Positions 55,200 through 64,000 of a stretch of 64,000 bases of DNA are shown here, in pieces. The DNA lies in the NCBI RefSeq assembly GCF_001709345.1, contig NZ_MDTQ01000001.1:3477499-3541498 (forward strand). The letters are read 5' to 3'. This DNA is from Terasakiispira papahanaumokuakeensis. Its GTDB lineage: Bacteria > Pseudomonadota > Gammaproteobacteria > Pseudomonadales > Halomonadaceae. Below the pieces are notes generated by a model. That model was not told the origin of the DNA, did not search any database, and saw only the letters and a program-made list of their open reading frames with translations. Each line of letters starts with the position of its first letter. Position 1 is the first letter of the stretch. The translations under genes were made by a program, and so were the position numbers.

Positions 55200-56474
55200 A
55201 TGGAAGAACTGCTGAATGGCACAGCGGGTGATCTCACCCAGCTCAAATATGCTTTCGACACCTTTTACTTTCTGGTCTGTGGCGCCTTGGTCATGTGGAT
55301 GGCCGCAGGCTTTGCCATGCTCGAAGCGGGTCTAGTAAGAGCTAAAAATACCACCGAGATTCTCACCAAAAATATTGCCTTGTTCGCAATCGCCTGCACC
55401 ATGTACTTACTGGTGGGTTATCACATCATGTACTCCAGCGAAAGCGGTGGTGTCCTACCCTCGCTCGGCTTTTTAATTGGCACAGAGCACGCTGCCGATA
55501 CAGTGTTGGCCGGTGGTGATGATGCCCCTTACTACTCACTGCGTTCTGACTTCTTCTTCCAGGTTGTCTTTGTCGCAACAGCCATGTCGATCGTATCGGG
55601 CGCTGTGGCAGAACGGATGAAGCTTTGGAGCTTTCTGGTATTTGCCGTGGTGATGACCGGCTTCATTTATCCGGTATCAGGTTACTGGAAGTGGGGTGGC
55701 GGTTTCCTGAACGAAGCCAACTTCCAAGACTTTGCCGGTTCCGGTGTTGTTCATATGGCTGGGGCTGCAGCGGCATTGGCGGGTGTGCTACTGCTAGGGG
55801 CACGTAAAGGCAAATACGGCAAAGATGGCAGTATTTATGCGATCCCCGGCTCTAACCTACCGCTGGCCACACTGGGAACCTTTGTGCTGTGGTTGGGCTG
55901 GTTCGGCTTCAATGGCGGCTCTCAGCTGGTGATGTCTAACATCTCCGATGCCAATGCGGTGGCTCAAATCTTCGTCAATACCAACGCTGCCGCCGCCGGT
56001 GGGGTGATTGCGGCGTTGATCCTGGCCCGTATCTGGTTCAAAAAAGCTGATCTGACTATGGCCTTGAACGGCGCGCTCGCTGGGCTGGTTGCCATCACTG
56101 CAGAACCCCTCACACCGACAGCGTTTGGGGCCACCCTGATCGGTGGTGTCGGCGGTCTGTTGGTCATGGTTGCCATCGTCACACTGGACAAGCTACACAT
56201 TGATGATCCGGTTGGTGCGATCTCAGTTCATGGTGTCGTTGGCATCTGGGGCTTGCTCGCCGTACCACTGACCAATGACGGCGCGACGCTAGGGGCTCAG
56301 TTATTAGGAATCGTCAGTATCTTTACTTGGGTCTTCGTTGCCAGCCTGGTGGTATGGGGCATTATCAAAGCCGTCATGGGCTTGCGCGTCAGCGAAGAAG
56401 AAGAATATGCCGGTGTGGATCTGGCCGAATGTGGGATGGAAGCCTACCCAGAATTCACTAAGTCTGCGAAGTAA
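55200..56474 (+). CDS. amtB: Ammonium transporter
   Basis: AmtB conducts ammonium/ammonia across the inner membrane. It has about eleven helices; the conserved twin histidines lie in GSGVVHMAGAAAALAG and ISVHGVVGIWG. The signature DTFYFLVCGALVMWMAAGFAMLEAGLVRAKNT occurs at the start, and a short cytosolic tail at the end. No obvious cleavable signal peptide precedes the first helix. It is flanked on both sides by P-II genes. Confidence 0.96.
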   Translation: MEELLNGTAGDLTQLKYAFDTFYFLVCGALVMWMAAGFAMLEAGLVRAKNTTEILTKNIALFAIACTMYLLVGYHIMYSSESGGVLPSLGFLIGTEHAADTVLAGGDDAPYYSLRSDFFFQVVFVATAMSIVSGAVAERMKLWSFLVFAVVMTGFIYPVSGYWKWGGGFLNEANFQDFAGSGVVHMAGAAAALAGVLLLGARKGKYGKDGSIYAIPGSNLPLATLGTFVLWLGWFGFNGGSQLVMSNISDANAVAQIFVNTNAAAAGGVIAALILARIWFKKADLTMALNGALAGLVAITAEPLTPTAFGATLIGGVGGLLVMVAIVTLDKLHIDDPVGAISVHGVVGIWGLLAVPLTNDGATLGAQLLGIVSIFTWVFVASLVVWGIIKAVMGLRVSEEEEYAGVDLAECGMEAYPEFTKSAK

Positions 56475-56550
56475 CACAGATTCATCAGCCTCTGACCTCC
56501 CAGAGGCTGACCTGATGCCTGAACTCTACCTCGACGTTGTTGTTGTGATT

Positions 56551-56576
56551 ACGCCCCATTTAGGGGCGTTTTTTTT
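56551..56576 (+). terminator. Terminator after amtB
   Basis: ACGCCCC (56551-56557) pairs with GGGGCGT (56563-56569), loop ATTTA, followed by eight T. It separates amtB from the second P-II gene. Confidence 0.9.
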
Positions 56577-56718
56577 CACTGCAAAGCAGTGCTTTTGCTT
56601 CCCGACCAAACCCGTTAAGCTGGCCTATCCCGAGGGGGTAGAAGTTGTCCCACATATCACTACGTCGGTACGCCCGACATTGGCCAAGCGGTGTAGCGGT
56701 ATGACGGTCAATACAAGA

Positions 56719-57189
<471 letters not shown>

Positions 57190-57190
57190 T

Positions 57191-57305
57191 GTTGTCGATT
57201 TAACGTTGTCGATCTAACGCTGGACCGATCTATGCAGCGGCCAACACAATAAGCGTCAACACAATAAGCGAGCACTTTCGCACAAGCCCGCCACAAGCGG
57301 GCTTG
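57191..57305. repeat. Two tandem duplications and a hairpin after second P-II gene
   Basis: A 14-bp unit is duplicated (57191-57204, 57205-57218), and a 15-bp unit CAACACAATAAGCGT is duplicated (57242-57256, 57257-57271). A 9-bp hairpin follows (57283-57291 with 57297-57305); it may be a terminator but lacks T residues. Confidence 0.7.
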
Positions 57306-57443
57306 ATGCTATTGGGGCCAAGTGTTTCTGACGTCAAAGTTCTGCTTTATTCGACAGCACCATCATTTAGAAGCACCGTGATGAAAAAGCCCGTTGTATT
57401 TAACCGCCTCGCCTTAATTCAACACCCTTAACATTCAACGGCC

Positions 57444-57884
57444 TCAATCACGATGCTCTGATGGATTGGCAGACGGCGACTCATGCGCAGCTTCAGGGTT
57501 GTCAACGCGACGCGCGCTCACTTGGCGCTGATTTCGCCGATTCAGGTGTAAGGCCAAACGCACACGCCGCGACGTCAGCCAGACCCCTAACCCAGCCCCC
57601 ATGATGTTAGAGACCAGATCATCCCAGGCGGCCTCACGTTGAGGAATAAAGGCTTGGGCCAGTTCAATGAGAACACCACAGGTCAAGGTCAACGCCCAAG
57701 CTTGCGATGGCCCCTGACGCGGACTGCTCAAATTAATTAAAGCAGCGAGCACCGCATACCCCACGATGTGCATGGACCAGCTCCACCACCAGGGCATTTC
57801 TGTAGTATCAATGGGCCACAAGCTAGATACCCACAACATCACGGTCCAACACCAGGCTAACCTGATCCAGGTTTTACTTTGCAT
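57444..57884 (-). CDS. VanZ-like membrane protein
   Basis: This 146-aa protein has about four hydrophobic segments and the VanZ-family core ELAQAFIPQREAAWDDLVSNIMGAGLGVWL. Most such proteins are not linked to vancomycin resistance, and their function is unknown. The C-terminal tail of about 35 residues is hydrophilic and probably disordered. Confidence 0.85.
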   Translation of the reverse strand: MQSKTWIRLAWCWTVMLWVSSLWPIDTTEMPWWWSWSMHIVGYAVLAALINLSSPRQGPSQAWALTLTCGVLIELAQAFIPQREAAWDDLVSNIMGAGLGVWLTSRRVRLALHLNRRNQRQVSARRVDNPEAAHESPSANPSEHRD

Positions 57885-58130
57885 TCCTTGACCTCACATC
57901 CGTGGGTACTAATCCCAATCCCATTTTTTTACACCATCTAGATAACCAGTGCCGATCCATAAAAATCCAACTATTTTGTTCTTTCAACACTCACATTTAA
58001 CGTGAAGCCGCCGAAAATTAAAGGCTGATGATGTAACCATAGTGCCTAAACGCTTGGATCATATGAAGCACACTAAAAGGTTAGAAATGAATCACCCTAT
58101 GCACCATGTGCACTGAACGTAATGAAATAC

Positions 58131-58159
58131 TTTTCACAAAACAAAACGAAGTGGATAAT
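58131..58159 (+). promoter_or_regulatory. Candidate speA promoter
   Basis: TTTTCA (58131-58136) and GATAAT (58154-58159) are 17 bp apart, about 110 bp upstream of speA. The remainder of the 392-bp gap (57885-58276) is A/T-rich and shows no other clear element. Confidence 0.4.
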
Positions 58160-58276
58160 CGCCGCGACACCTAATCAGTGTAGCGATGGTTGCACACCCA
58201 CAGATTCTGAACATGACTCACGCCACAACCGACCCCCACTAAGTCGGCCTATCCCCAGATCAGCAGGACACCGCCC

Positions 58277-60196
58277 ATGAGTAACTGGTCCCTTGAAGAC
58301 GCCAACCGTATTTACAACATTGACCATTGGGGTGATGGATATTTTGCAGTTAATCCAGACGGCAATATTGCGGTACGCCCTAACCCGGAACAACCCGATC
58401 ATCGAATAGACTTGGCTAAACTCGCCGAGCATTTGCAGACCGAGGGTATGACGTTACCCGTCTTGGTGCGTTTCTCTGACATTCTACAAAATCGGGTTAA
58501 CCGCTTATGTGATGCGTTCGATCATGCGATGGCGCAACAAGACTATAGCGGGGGCTATACGGCCATTTATCCGATCAAGGTGAATCAGCAACGTCGTGTC
58601 GTCGAAGAATTGTTGGACAGCCGTGCGCGGGCAGCGGCCAGGGTCGGTCTTGAAGCCGGCAGTAAACCCGAATTGCTGGCGGTGCTGACACAATCCACTG
58701 ATCACCCGTCGATGATTATCTGTAATGGCTATAAGGACCGCGAATATATTCGGCTGGCCTTAATGGGGGAGCAGCTGGGCCATAAAGTCCACATTGTGAT
58801 TGAAAAGCTGTCTGAGTTGAATCTGGTGCTGGAAGAAGCGGCTAAACTCAAAATCAAACCTCGCCTTGGTGTTCGGGCACGCTTGGCCTCAGTCGGTAAA
58901 GGGCATTGGCAGGATACCGGCGGCGAAAAATCGAAGTTTGGGCTGGCCGCCACACAGATTCTGATGCTGATTGAGCAATTACGGGCAGTCGATGCTTTAG
59001 ACTGCTTGCAGTTACTGCACTTTCACCTGGGCTCACAAATCGCCAATATCCGAGATATTCAGCGCGGCTTGAAAGAGTGCGGCCGTTTTTATCACGAGCT
59101 GTACAAAATCGGGGCCAATATCAAGGTTGTTGATGTCGGAGGGGGATTAGGCGTTGATTATGAAGGGACACGTTCGCGCAGTAGTTGCTCCATCAACTAC
59201 TCTATGTCGGAGTATGCGAACAATGTCGTGGCCGCGTTTCAGCAAGTATGTCAAACCCATGATTTGCCTCACCCTCATCTACTCAGTGAATCTGGCCGGG
59301 CACTGACAGCCCATCATGCCGTGCTGATTACCAATGTGATCGATATTGAACGGCATGATCTCAGTGAACCGGAAGCACCCGATGAAGATGCCCTCCCCGT
59401 TTTGCTCGAATTGTGGCGGGTTTATCAACGAGTTGCCGGAGGCACTGACGATCGCGTGCTGGTGGAAAGTTATCACGACGCCATTCAGGCCCACTCGGAA
59501 GCCCAAGACCTGTATATTCATGGTTTGTTGGATATGTCAGGGCGCGCCTTATCAGAGCGGATATATCTCAGCACCAATGCACGGATTCGTACCCAGTTAA
59601 ATCCACGTAATCGTGTACATCGCGAGATTCTAGATGAGCTGAACGAAATTCTGGCCGACAAATTATTCGTCAACTTCTCGCTGTTCCAATCCTTACCTGA
59701 TGTTTGGGGCATTGATCAGGTCTTTCCTATTTTGCCTTTATCCGGGCTTGACCAGGCCCCAACCCGACGTGGCGTGATCCAGGATATTACCTGCGACTCG
59801 GATGGTCGGGTCGATCATTATGTGGATGGCCAGGGGGTCGAGAGCACACTGCCACTCCCCGAATGGCGCACCGATGAAAACGGCAATACCAAACCGCGAT
59901 TACTGGGCTTTTTCATGGTCGGGGCTTACCAGGAAATACTCGGTGATCTGCATAACCTGTTTGGGGATACCGACTCAGTAGACCTCGTGCTGGATGAAAA
60001 TGGCGAAGTGGTATTGGAGAATATTATTAAAGGCGACAGCGTTTCTCAGGTGCTGCGTTATGTGAATTTTGAGCCCCAGCATTTACTGGCAGCACTCCAG
60101 TCACAGCTGGATGAATGCGACCTGAGCAACGAGCAAAAAGCTCAATATCGCCAGTGGGTGCAGGAAGGTCTAGAAGGCTACACTTATCTTGAATAA
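58277..60196 (+). CDS. speA: Biosynthetic arginine decarboxylase
   Basis: SpeA decarboxylates arginine to agmatine for putrescine/spermidine synthesis, with PLP. It has an alanine-racemase-like barrel: PLP lysine in AIYPIKVNQQRRVVEELL, HFHLGSQI, VVDVGGGLGVDYEGT, SESGRALTAHHA, and the C-terminal QSLPDVWGIDQVFPILPL. Length 639 aa is normal. The 3' end (CTTGAATAA) is the seed of a tandem 15-bp repeat that follows the gene. Confidence 0.97.
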   Translation: MSNWSLEDANRIYNIDHWGDGYFAVNPDGNIAVRPNPEQPDHRIDLAKLAEHLQTEGMTLPVLVRFSDILQNRVNRLCDAFDHAMAQQDYSGGYTAIYPIKVNQQRRVVEELLDSRARAAARVGLEAGSKPELLAVLTQSTDHPSMIICNGYKDREYIRLALMGEQLGHKVHIVIEKLSELNLVLEEAAKLKIKPRLGVRARLASVGKGHWQDTGGEKSKFGLAATQILMLIEQLRAVDALDCLQLLHFHLGSQIANIRDIQRGLKECGRFYHELYKIGANIKVVDVGGGLGVDYEGTRSRSSCSINYSMSEYANNVVAAFQQVCQTHDLPHPHLLSESGRALTAHHAVLITNVIDIERHDLSEPEAPDEDALPVLLELWRVYQRVAGGTDDRVLVESYHDAIQAHSEAQDLYIHGLLDMSGRALSERIYLSTNARIRTQLNPRNRVHREILDELNEILADKLFVNFSLFQSLPDVWGIDQVFPILPLSGLDQAPTRRGVIQDITCDSDGRVDHYVDGQGVESTLPLPEWRTDENGNTKPRLLGFFMVGAYQEILGDLHNLFGDTDSVDLVLDENGEVVLENIIKGDSVSQVLRYVNFEPQHLLAALQSQLDECDLSNEQKAQYRQWVQEGLEGYTYLE

Positions 60197-60320
60197 AACA
60201 TGCTTAAATCAAAAACGCTTGAATAAAACACGTCTGAATAGCACGCGTTTAAAGCAAGCACCCTGATCGTCAGGCGAGAAGAGCACAGCGGCCTAAGCCC
60301 CAAAAGTGGTGGCTTAGGCC
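60188..60320. repeat. 15-bp tandem repeat at the speA 3' end, plus a hairpin
   Basis: Four 15-bp units (60188-60202, 60203-60217, 60218-60232 and 60233-60247; pattern CTTGAATAAAACACG) begin inside the speA stop region. Beyond them, GGCCTAAGCC (60290-60299) pairs with GGCTTAGGCC (60311-60320), overlapping the end of the convergent HD-GYP gene; it may terminate both genes. Confidence 0.75.
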
Positions 60321-61468
60321 CATTTAAGCCCACCGCCAGCAAAATGCGGTTGTGATCTGAAATCAGGCCATGTACGCATAATATCCTCAACCGACTCACG
60401 CTGATCGATCAATACTTGTACACATGGTGCATCCAGTTGGCCTCGATCTTTCAGCCGTATAAGCTCGTCAAAAGCCTCATCAACCGACCAAGCCGACTTG
60501 TAGCAACGGACACTGGTTAAAGCATCAAAAATATCGGCGACGGTCACGATACGCGCCGCCAACGGAATCTCTCGCCCTTTAAGGCCATCAGGGTAGCCCG
60601 AACCATCCAGCTTCTCGTGATGATGGCGCACAATACTGCGCAACATCTGCACCTCATCCACATTAGAAAGGCCGTGCTGCTCAATAATTAAATCCAGCAT
60701 ATCGCTGCCCCGACTGGTATGACTTTTCATCTGCTCGAACTCTTCCTGAGTCAGCGGTCCGGGCTTGAGTAAAATATGATCGGGTACCGCGATCTTGCCG
60801 ACATCATGCAAAGGAGCGAACAACAGTAATAACTCAAGATCACGATCAGTTAACGGAGGCGAAAGATGGGCACCAATCAAACGGCTGTACAACCCCATAC
60901 GACGCAAGTGCTCCCCTGTTTCAGGGTCACGCTCAGCACATAATGTCATCGCGGACTGAACCGCCGCCGTTAGGGTTTTGACGCTACTGATTTCCTGATA
61001 CACCAACTGAGCGATCAACTGACTGATCAGCTCCAGATGCGATAGCACCGGCCCCCGAAAAGCCGCCCGATGGCGTGAATTAAAAAAAATGAAGCCAACT
61101 AGCACATCGCCGCAAACCAGTGGTGCGGTATAACTCGCGCGCCAGCCTTGAGCCAGAATCTTTTGGGTGTGGACTTGCGGCTGACGGCTGAGGGCATCCA
61201 GATCATTAATGATCCGAACCTGGCGCTGCTCTGCAATCTCGCGAAGCGAGCGCGATGAGCTCAACTGTGTCCAATAATGCGTCAGGGCTTGACCTTCTGC
61301 CCCGGTCGCAAAATAGGTTCGAACCTCATCATTATCCTCATCATAGAGTGCAATAGAAAAACGTTCGACCTGAGCATATTGCCGCTGCAATCGTTGACCG
61401 AGATAACGCAGCCTTTGAGGAAGATCGACCGCTCGATTCAACTCACGAAAAAAGCCATCCTGCACCAT
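60314..61468 (-). CDS. GAF and HD-GYP domain protein
   Basis: This 384-aa protein has an N-terminal GAF-like sensory domain (about 10-160, ending VGFIFFNSRHRAAF) and an intact HD-GYP domain: HD pair in LHDVGKIAVPDHILLKPG and HHEKLDGSGYPDGLKG, with VADIFDALTSVRCYK. It should be a cyclic-di-GMP phosphodiesterase, unlike the degenerate HD-GYP protein at 31783-33003. No REC or membrane segment is present. Confidence 0.92.
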   Translation of the reverse strand: MVQDGFFRELNRAVDLPQRLRYLGQRLQRQYAQVERFSIALYDEDNDEVRTYFATGAEGQALTHYWTQLSSSRSLREIAEQRQVRIINDLDALSRQPQVHTQKILAQGWRASYTAPLVCGDVLVGFIFFNSRHRAAFRGPVLSHLELISQLIAQLVYQEISSVKTLTAAVQSAMTLCAERDPETGEHLRRMGLYSRLIGAHLSPPLTDRDLELLLLFAPLHDVGKIAVPDHILLKPGPLTQEEFEQMKSHTSRGSDMLDLIIEQHGLSNVDEVQMLRSIVRHHHEKLDGSGYPDGLKGREIPLAARIVTVADIFDALTSVRCYKSAWSVDEAFDELIRLKDRGQLDAPCVQVLIDQRESVEDIMRTWPDFRSQPHFAGGGLKWA

Positions 61469-61536
61469 AAGCGTTTACTCCAGGTTCTGAGTGACACAAC
61501 ACCTAGCTTATGATGCCGACTTAATATATCTAAGAG

Positions 61537-61567
61537 TATTGGGCCAGATCAATGAACTGGCCCAATA
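61537..61567. terminator. Hairpin between HD-GYP and FAH genes
   Basis: An 11-bp perfect stem (61537-61547 with 61557-61567), loop of 9 nt, lies downstream of the FAH gene on the minus strand. T-tracts are poor; partial termination is possible. Confidence 0.5.
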
Positions 61568-61604
61568 TCAGTATTATCTAAACTCAATCGCCTCAATCAG
61601 CTCG

Positions 61605-62261
61605 TTAGCCCACCAGACCAGTCTCAGACAGCCAGTCTTCCAAGGTCAACTGTAACTGATCACCCGTGTGCAAGGTGCCCACACCTTCCGGTGTTCCCGT
61701 CAAAACCACATCACCCGGCATCAACGTAAACCACTGGCTGGCATAGGCCAATAAATGCTCGACAGGCGTCAGCATTTGCGCCGTATGGCCTTGCTGACGC
61801 AACTGGCCATTAATACTCAGTGAAAAGTTCACATCATCCCAGGCTTCAACACGATCCGCCGCAATAAACCCTGTTAAAGGACAAGCCCCATCCCAGCCTT
61901 TCGCAATCTCCCAAGGATGGCCTTTTTCTTTAAGCTTTGATTGCCGTGCGCGTAACGTCAGATCGAGTGCCATCCCCACGCCGGCAATCCCAGTCAGGGC
62001 TTCGCTTGGCGTCACATGACTAAGCGACTCACCAATCAGCAGGGCCATTTCAGCCTCGTAATGAACATCGCCCTCACCCTGTGGCAAGCGCAAAGGCGCG
62101 GAGGAAAAATCAACGACACTCGTGGCAGGCTTAATAAATAAAAGAGGTTCAGAGGGCACCGGGTTATTCAATTCAGCCGCATGTGCGGCGTAATTGCGCC
62201 CGATACACACCACTTTGCCCAAAGGCTGGTGAAAAGGCTGGCCGTCTAATGTTGCGATCAT
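61605..62261 (-). CDS. Fumarylacetoacetate hydrolase family protein
   Basis: This is a small FAH-fold enzyme (about 218 aa) like YcgM/FAHD1 acylpyruvases. Metal ligands are the Glu pair in HYEAEMALLIG and a downstream Asp in ALDLTLRARQ; KGWDGACPLTGF and VLTGTPEGVG are family motifs. Related enzymes hydrolyse acylpyruvates or act in aromatic degradation; the substrate is unknown. The second ATG at 62261 has AAGGGG at good spacing, so it is preferred over 62267. Confidence 0.9.
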   Translation of the reverse strand: MIATLDGQPFHQPLGKVVCIGRNYAAHAAELNNPVPSEPLLFIKPATSVVDFSSAPLRLPQGEGDVHYEAEMALLIGESLSHVTPSEALTGIAGVGMALDLTLRARQSKLKEKGHPWEIAKGWDGACPLTGFIAADRVEAWDDVNFSLSINGQLRQQGHTAQMLTPVEHLLAYASQWFTLMPGDVVLTGTPEGVGTLHTGDQLQLTLEDWLSETGLVG

Positions 62262-62308
62262 ATTCATCCCCTTATGCGGTTCATCGGTTTGGATTCAAGG
62301 GTTCGGCG

Positions 62309-63616
62309 TCACAGTGGCAATACGCTTTCATCCTGCCACTGCGGATGGCGATAACGCATTTCACCACCAATCAGCGTGGCATTAATACGTCCTCTTTGTG
62401 GTTGATCCAGCCAGGGCATATTATGCCCAGCAGAACACAGCGTATCGGCGCTAGGCGTCCACTCAGCCTCCAGATCCAACAGCGCCAGATCTGCGGCATA
62501 GCCCGGATACAAGGCCCCCGCTTCAAGCCCGAGCAGTTCCGCAGGCCCTTCAGTCAAACTGGCCAGCAGTTGAATTAATGTCAGCTCTTCTCTTTCGACG
62601 AGTTTTAACCCTTGAGAAAACAACGTTTCCAAAGTACTGATACCCGGTTCAGAGGCAGCAAAAGGTGCCTTTTTAGCCGCCGCTTCATGGGGCAGGTGGG
62701 CGCTACTGATCGCAGTCACTACGCCATCACGAACGCCTTGGAGCAAGCCAAAACGATCAGATTCACTGCGCAACGGCGGCACGAGGTGGAACAAGCTATT
62801 AAAGCCTTCAAGCTGTGCATCGGTATAGTGCAGATGAGCCATGCTGACGTCACAGGTCACGGCCAGCCCACGCGCTTGTGCACTACGGACCATCTCGACA
62901 GATCGCGCCGATGACAACATCCCAAAGTGAGCCTGTACCCCGGTCTGTTCCACCAAGAGTAGATCGCGCGCCAGCGCGACAGTTTCAGCTGTTTCAGGAA
63001 TCCCCCCCAGGCCCAGACGAGAAGCCACCGCTCCATCATGAGCACAACCATCGGCCGCCAAATCGGGATCTTGCGAGTAGAAGAACACTCTTAAGTCATA
63101 AGTGGCCGCATATTCAAGGGCACGCAGTACAACCCGATGATCACGGATCGGTGAATGCATATTGGTCACGGCGACACAGCCTGCATTCTGCAGGGATGAC
63201 ATATTCGCCAACAGCTGCCCTTCAAGGCCTTGTGTCAAAGCGCCCAAGGTCAACACATGGGTGTTACGGGCGGCTTCGGCTTTCTCCTGAACCACTCGCA
63301 CGACGGCCGCAGAATCTACCACCGGTGAGGTATCAGGGCGCGCACACAAAGTGGTATAGCCCCCGGCTAAGCCTGCACGCGTCTCACTGCACAAATTGCC
63401 TTTATAGCTCGGCCCTGGCTCACGCAGGTGAGTCGCTAAATCAATAAATCCAGGCACCACCAGCAAGCCCTCGGCATGCAGCGTCCGATCGGGCTGAAAG
63501 CCGGCCGCAGCAGGACCAATATCCAGAATACGTCCATTTTCAATATGAATATCCTGGACTTCATCCAAATGCTGCGCCGGATCGAGCACACGTCCGCCAA
63601 TGATCGACAATTTCAT
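62309..63616 (-). CDS. pyrC': Dihydroorotase-like protein PyrC' (probably catalytically inactive)
   Basis: This amidohydrolase-fold protein of 435 aa follows pyrB with a 4-nt ATGA overlap. In active dihydroorotases the first metal site reads D-x-H-x-H-LREPG; here it is [10 protein letters not shown], so the first His is Ala. The usual DHAPH near the C-terminus is SSAHLPH, also altered. In Pseudomonas a similar inactive PyrC' is a structural subunit of the aspartate transcarbamoylase complex, which is the likely role here. A separate active dihydroorotase must exist elsewhere. Confidence 0.92.
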   Translation of the reverse strand: MKLSIIGGRVLDPAQHLDEVQDIHIENGRILDIGPAAAGFQPDRTLHAEGLLVVPGFIDLATHLREPGPSYKGNLCSETRAGLAGGYTTLCARPDTSPVVDSAAVVRVVQEKAEAARNTHVLTLGALTQGLEGQLLANMSSLQNAGCVAVTNMHSPIRDHRVVLRALEYAATYDLRVFFYSQDPDLAADGCAHDGAVASRLGLGGIPETAETVALARDLLLVEQTGVQAHFGMLSSARSVEMVRSAQARGLAVTCDVSMAHLHYTDAQLEGFNSLFHLVPPLRSESDRFGLLQGVRDGVVTAISSAHLPHEAAAKKAPFAASEPGISTLETLFSQGLKLVEREELTLIQLLASLTEGPAELLGLEAGALYPGYAADLALLDLEAEWTPSADTLCSAGHNMPWLDQPQRGRINATLIGGEMRYRHPQWQDESVLPL

Positions 63617-64000
63617 TGATTGTTCTCCTGCTGCATTGACTGACTGAGCTCCCGTTGTTGTGCTTGCCCTCCAGTCGCCATACTGAGTACAGCCATGCGC
63701 GTGGCAATGCCATAGCTGACCTGTTGCAAAATGACCGAACGAGGGCCGTCAGCCACAGCCGATTCAATTTCAACACCGCGATTAATCGGGCCTGGGTGCA
63801 TCACGATAACGTCTGGACGGGCATAAGTGAGCTTCTCTTGAGTCAACCCATAAAGACGGTAGTATTCGCCTTCCGAAGGCAGGAGTGCGCCATGCATGCG
63901 CTCACGTTGCAAGCGCAACATGATGACCACATCCACATCTTTGAGCCCTTCTTCCATCCGCGTATAGACTTCTACGCCCAGCGCCTCAATATCACGAGGT
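63613..64000 (-). CDS. pyrB: Aspartate carbamoyltransferase catalytic subunit (partial)
   Basis: Only the C-terminal part is present; the gene continues past the right edge. It reads [21 protein letters not shown]-type sequence, then [65 protein letters not shown], which is characteristic ATCase sequence. It makes carbamoyl-aspartate for pyrimidines. Coupling to pyrC' is as in Pseudomonas. Confidence 0.96.
   Translation of the reverse strand, partial: PRDIEALGVEVYTRMEEGLKDVDVVIMLRLQRERMHGALLPSEGEYYRLYGLTQEKLTYARPDVIVMHPGPINRGVEIESAVADGPRSVILQQVSYGIATRMAVLSMATGGQAQQRELSQSMQQENNQ

Noticed and set aside
57444-57884. Glycopeptide resistance by VanZ
   Set aside because: VanZ-like domains are common in Gram-negative bacteria without van operons; no other van gene is present.
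62878-63447. Plus-strand ORF of 189 aa opposite pyrC'
   Set aside because: Shadow frame of a conserved gene, low-complexity in Pro, Arg and Ser.

Overview
The window is chromosomal DNA from a gammaproteobacterium. Gene order closely follows Pseudomonas in several blocks: tyrS/anmK-erpA-bactofilin-argC; sfsA-aminotransferase-dksA-gluQ-cbrXAB-crcZ-pcnB-folK-panBC; hemW-rdgB-DUF4426-metW-metX-yggT-proC-yggS/pilT; yifB-ubiK/glnK-amtB; and pyrB with a degenerate pyrC'. The blocks are joined differently from Pseudomonas, and base composition looks intermediate by eye. A halophilic or marine relative (Halomonadaceae or Oceanospirillales type) is the best guess, but the species cannot be fixed from the sequence. 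Nearly all of the window is housekeeping DNA. There is no prophage, transposase, tRNA or rRNA that I can see.

Layout. 0.2-5.9 kb: tyrS, anmK, erpA (with an IscR-like promoter), and a minus-strand run argC, DUF6776, bactofilin. 6-13.9 kb: ClC transporter, hemJ, thiD, hemL, an APH/P-loop kinase fusion, and divergent ChaN-like lipoprotein and Rieske protein. 14-28.3 kb: sfsA, aminotransferase, dksA, gluQ, OmpA lipoprotein, the CbrX-CbrA-CbrB sensory system, a CrcZ-like sRNA, pcnB, folK, panB, panC. 28.3-37.6 kb: accessory genes (TetR, AEC carrier, copper delivery trio, degenerate HD-GYP, cysQ, FAD oxidoreductase, SapC, esterase lipoprotein). 37.7-38.0 kb: a dense DnaA-box cluster. 38-45.6 kb: hemW to yggS, and pilT. 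45.6-46.4 kb: three tandem Fur-box-controlled small RNAs. 46.6-54.4 kb: thiS, thiG, trmB, phosphoesterase, RluA-type synthase, metF, TetR, yifB, ubiK. 54.5-57.2 kb: a nitrogen module glnK-amtB-glnK behind a sigma-54 promoter. 57.4-64 kb: VanZ-like, speA, GAF/HD-GYP, FAH-family hydrolase, pyrC' and partial pyrB.

The most interesting content is noncoding. (1) Between cbrB and pcnB is a sigma-54 promoter followed by a transcript of about 530 nt that displays repeated AAC/AAT (CA) motifs, mostly in hairpin loops, and ends at a strong terminator. This is a CrcZ-type Hfq/Crc sponge. (2) Between pilT and thiS are three near-copies of a PrrF-like sRNA, each with its own 17-bp-spaced promoter overlapped by a Fur box, and each with its own terminator. 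Pseudomonas aeruginosa has two such copies. (3) Seven perfect TTATNCACA boxes lie within 286 bp far from any dnaA gene, suggesting an oriC-like or datA-like locus. (4) Short tandem duplications of 12-20 bp recur in many intergenic gaps, several starting at the 3' end of a gene.
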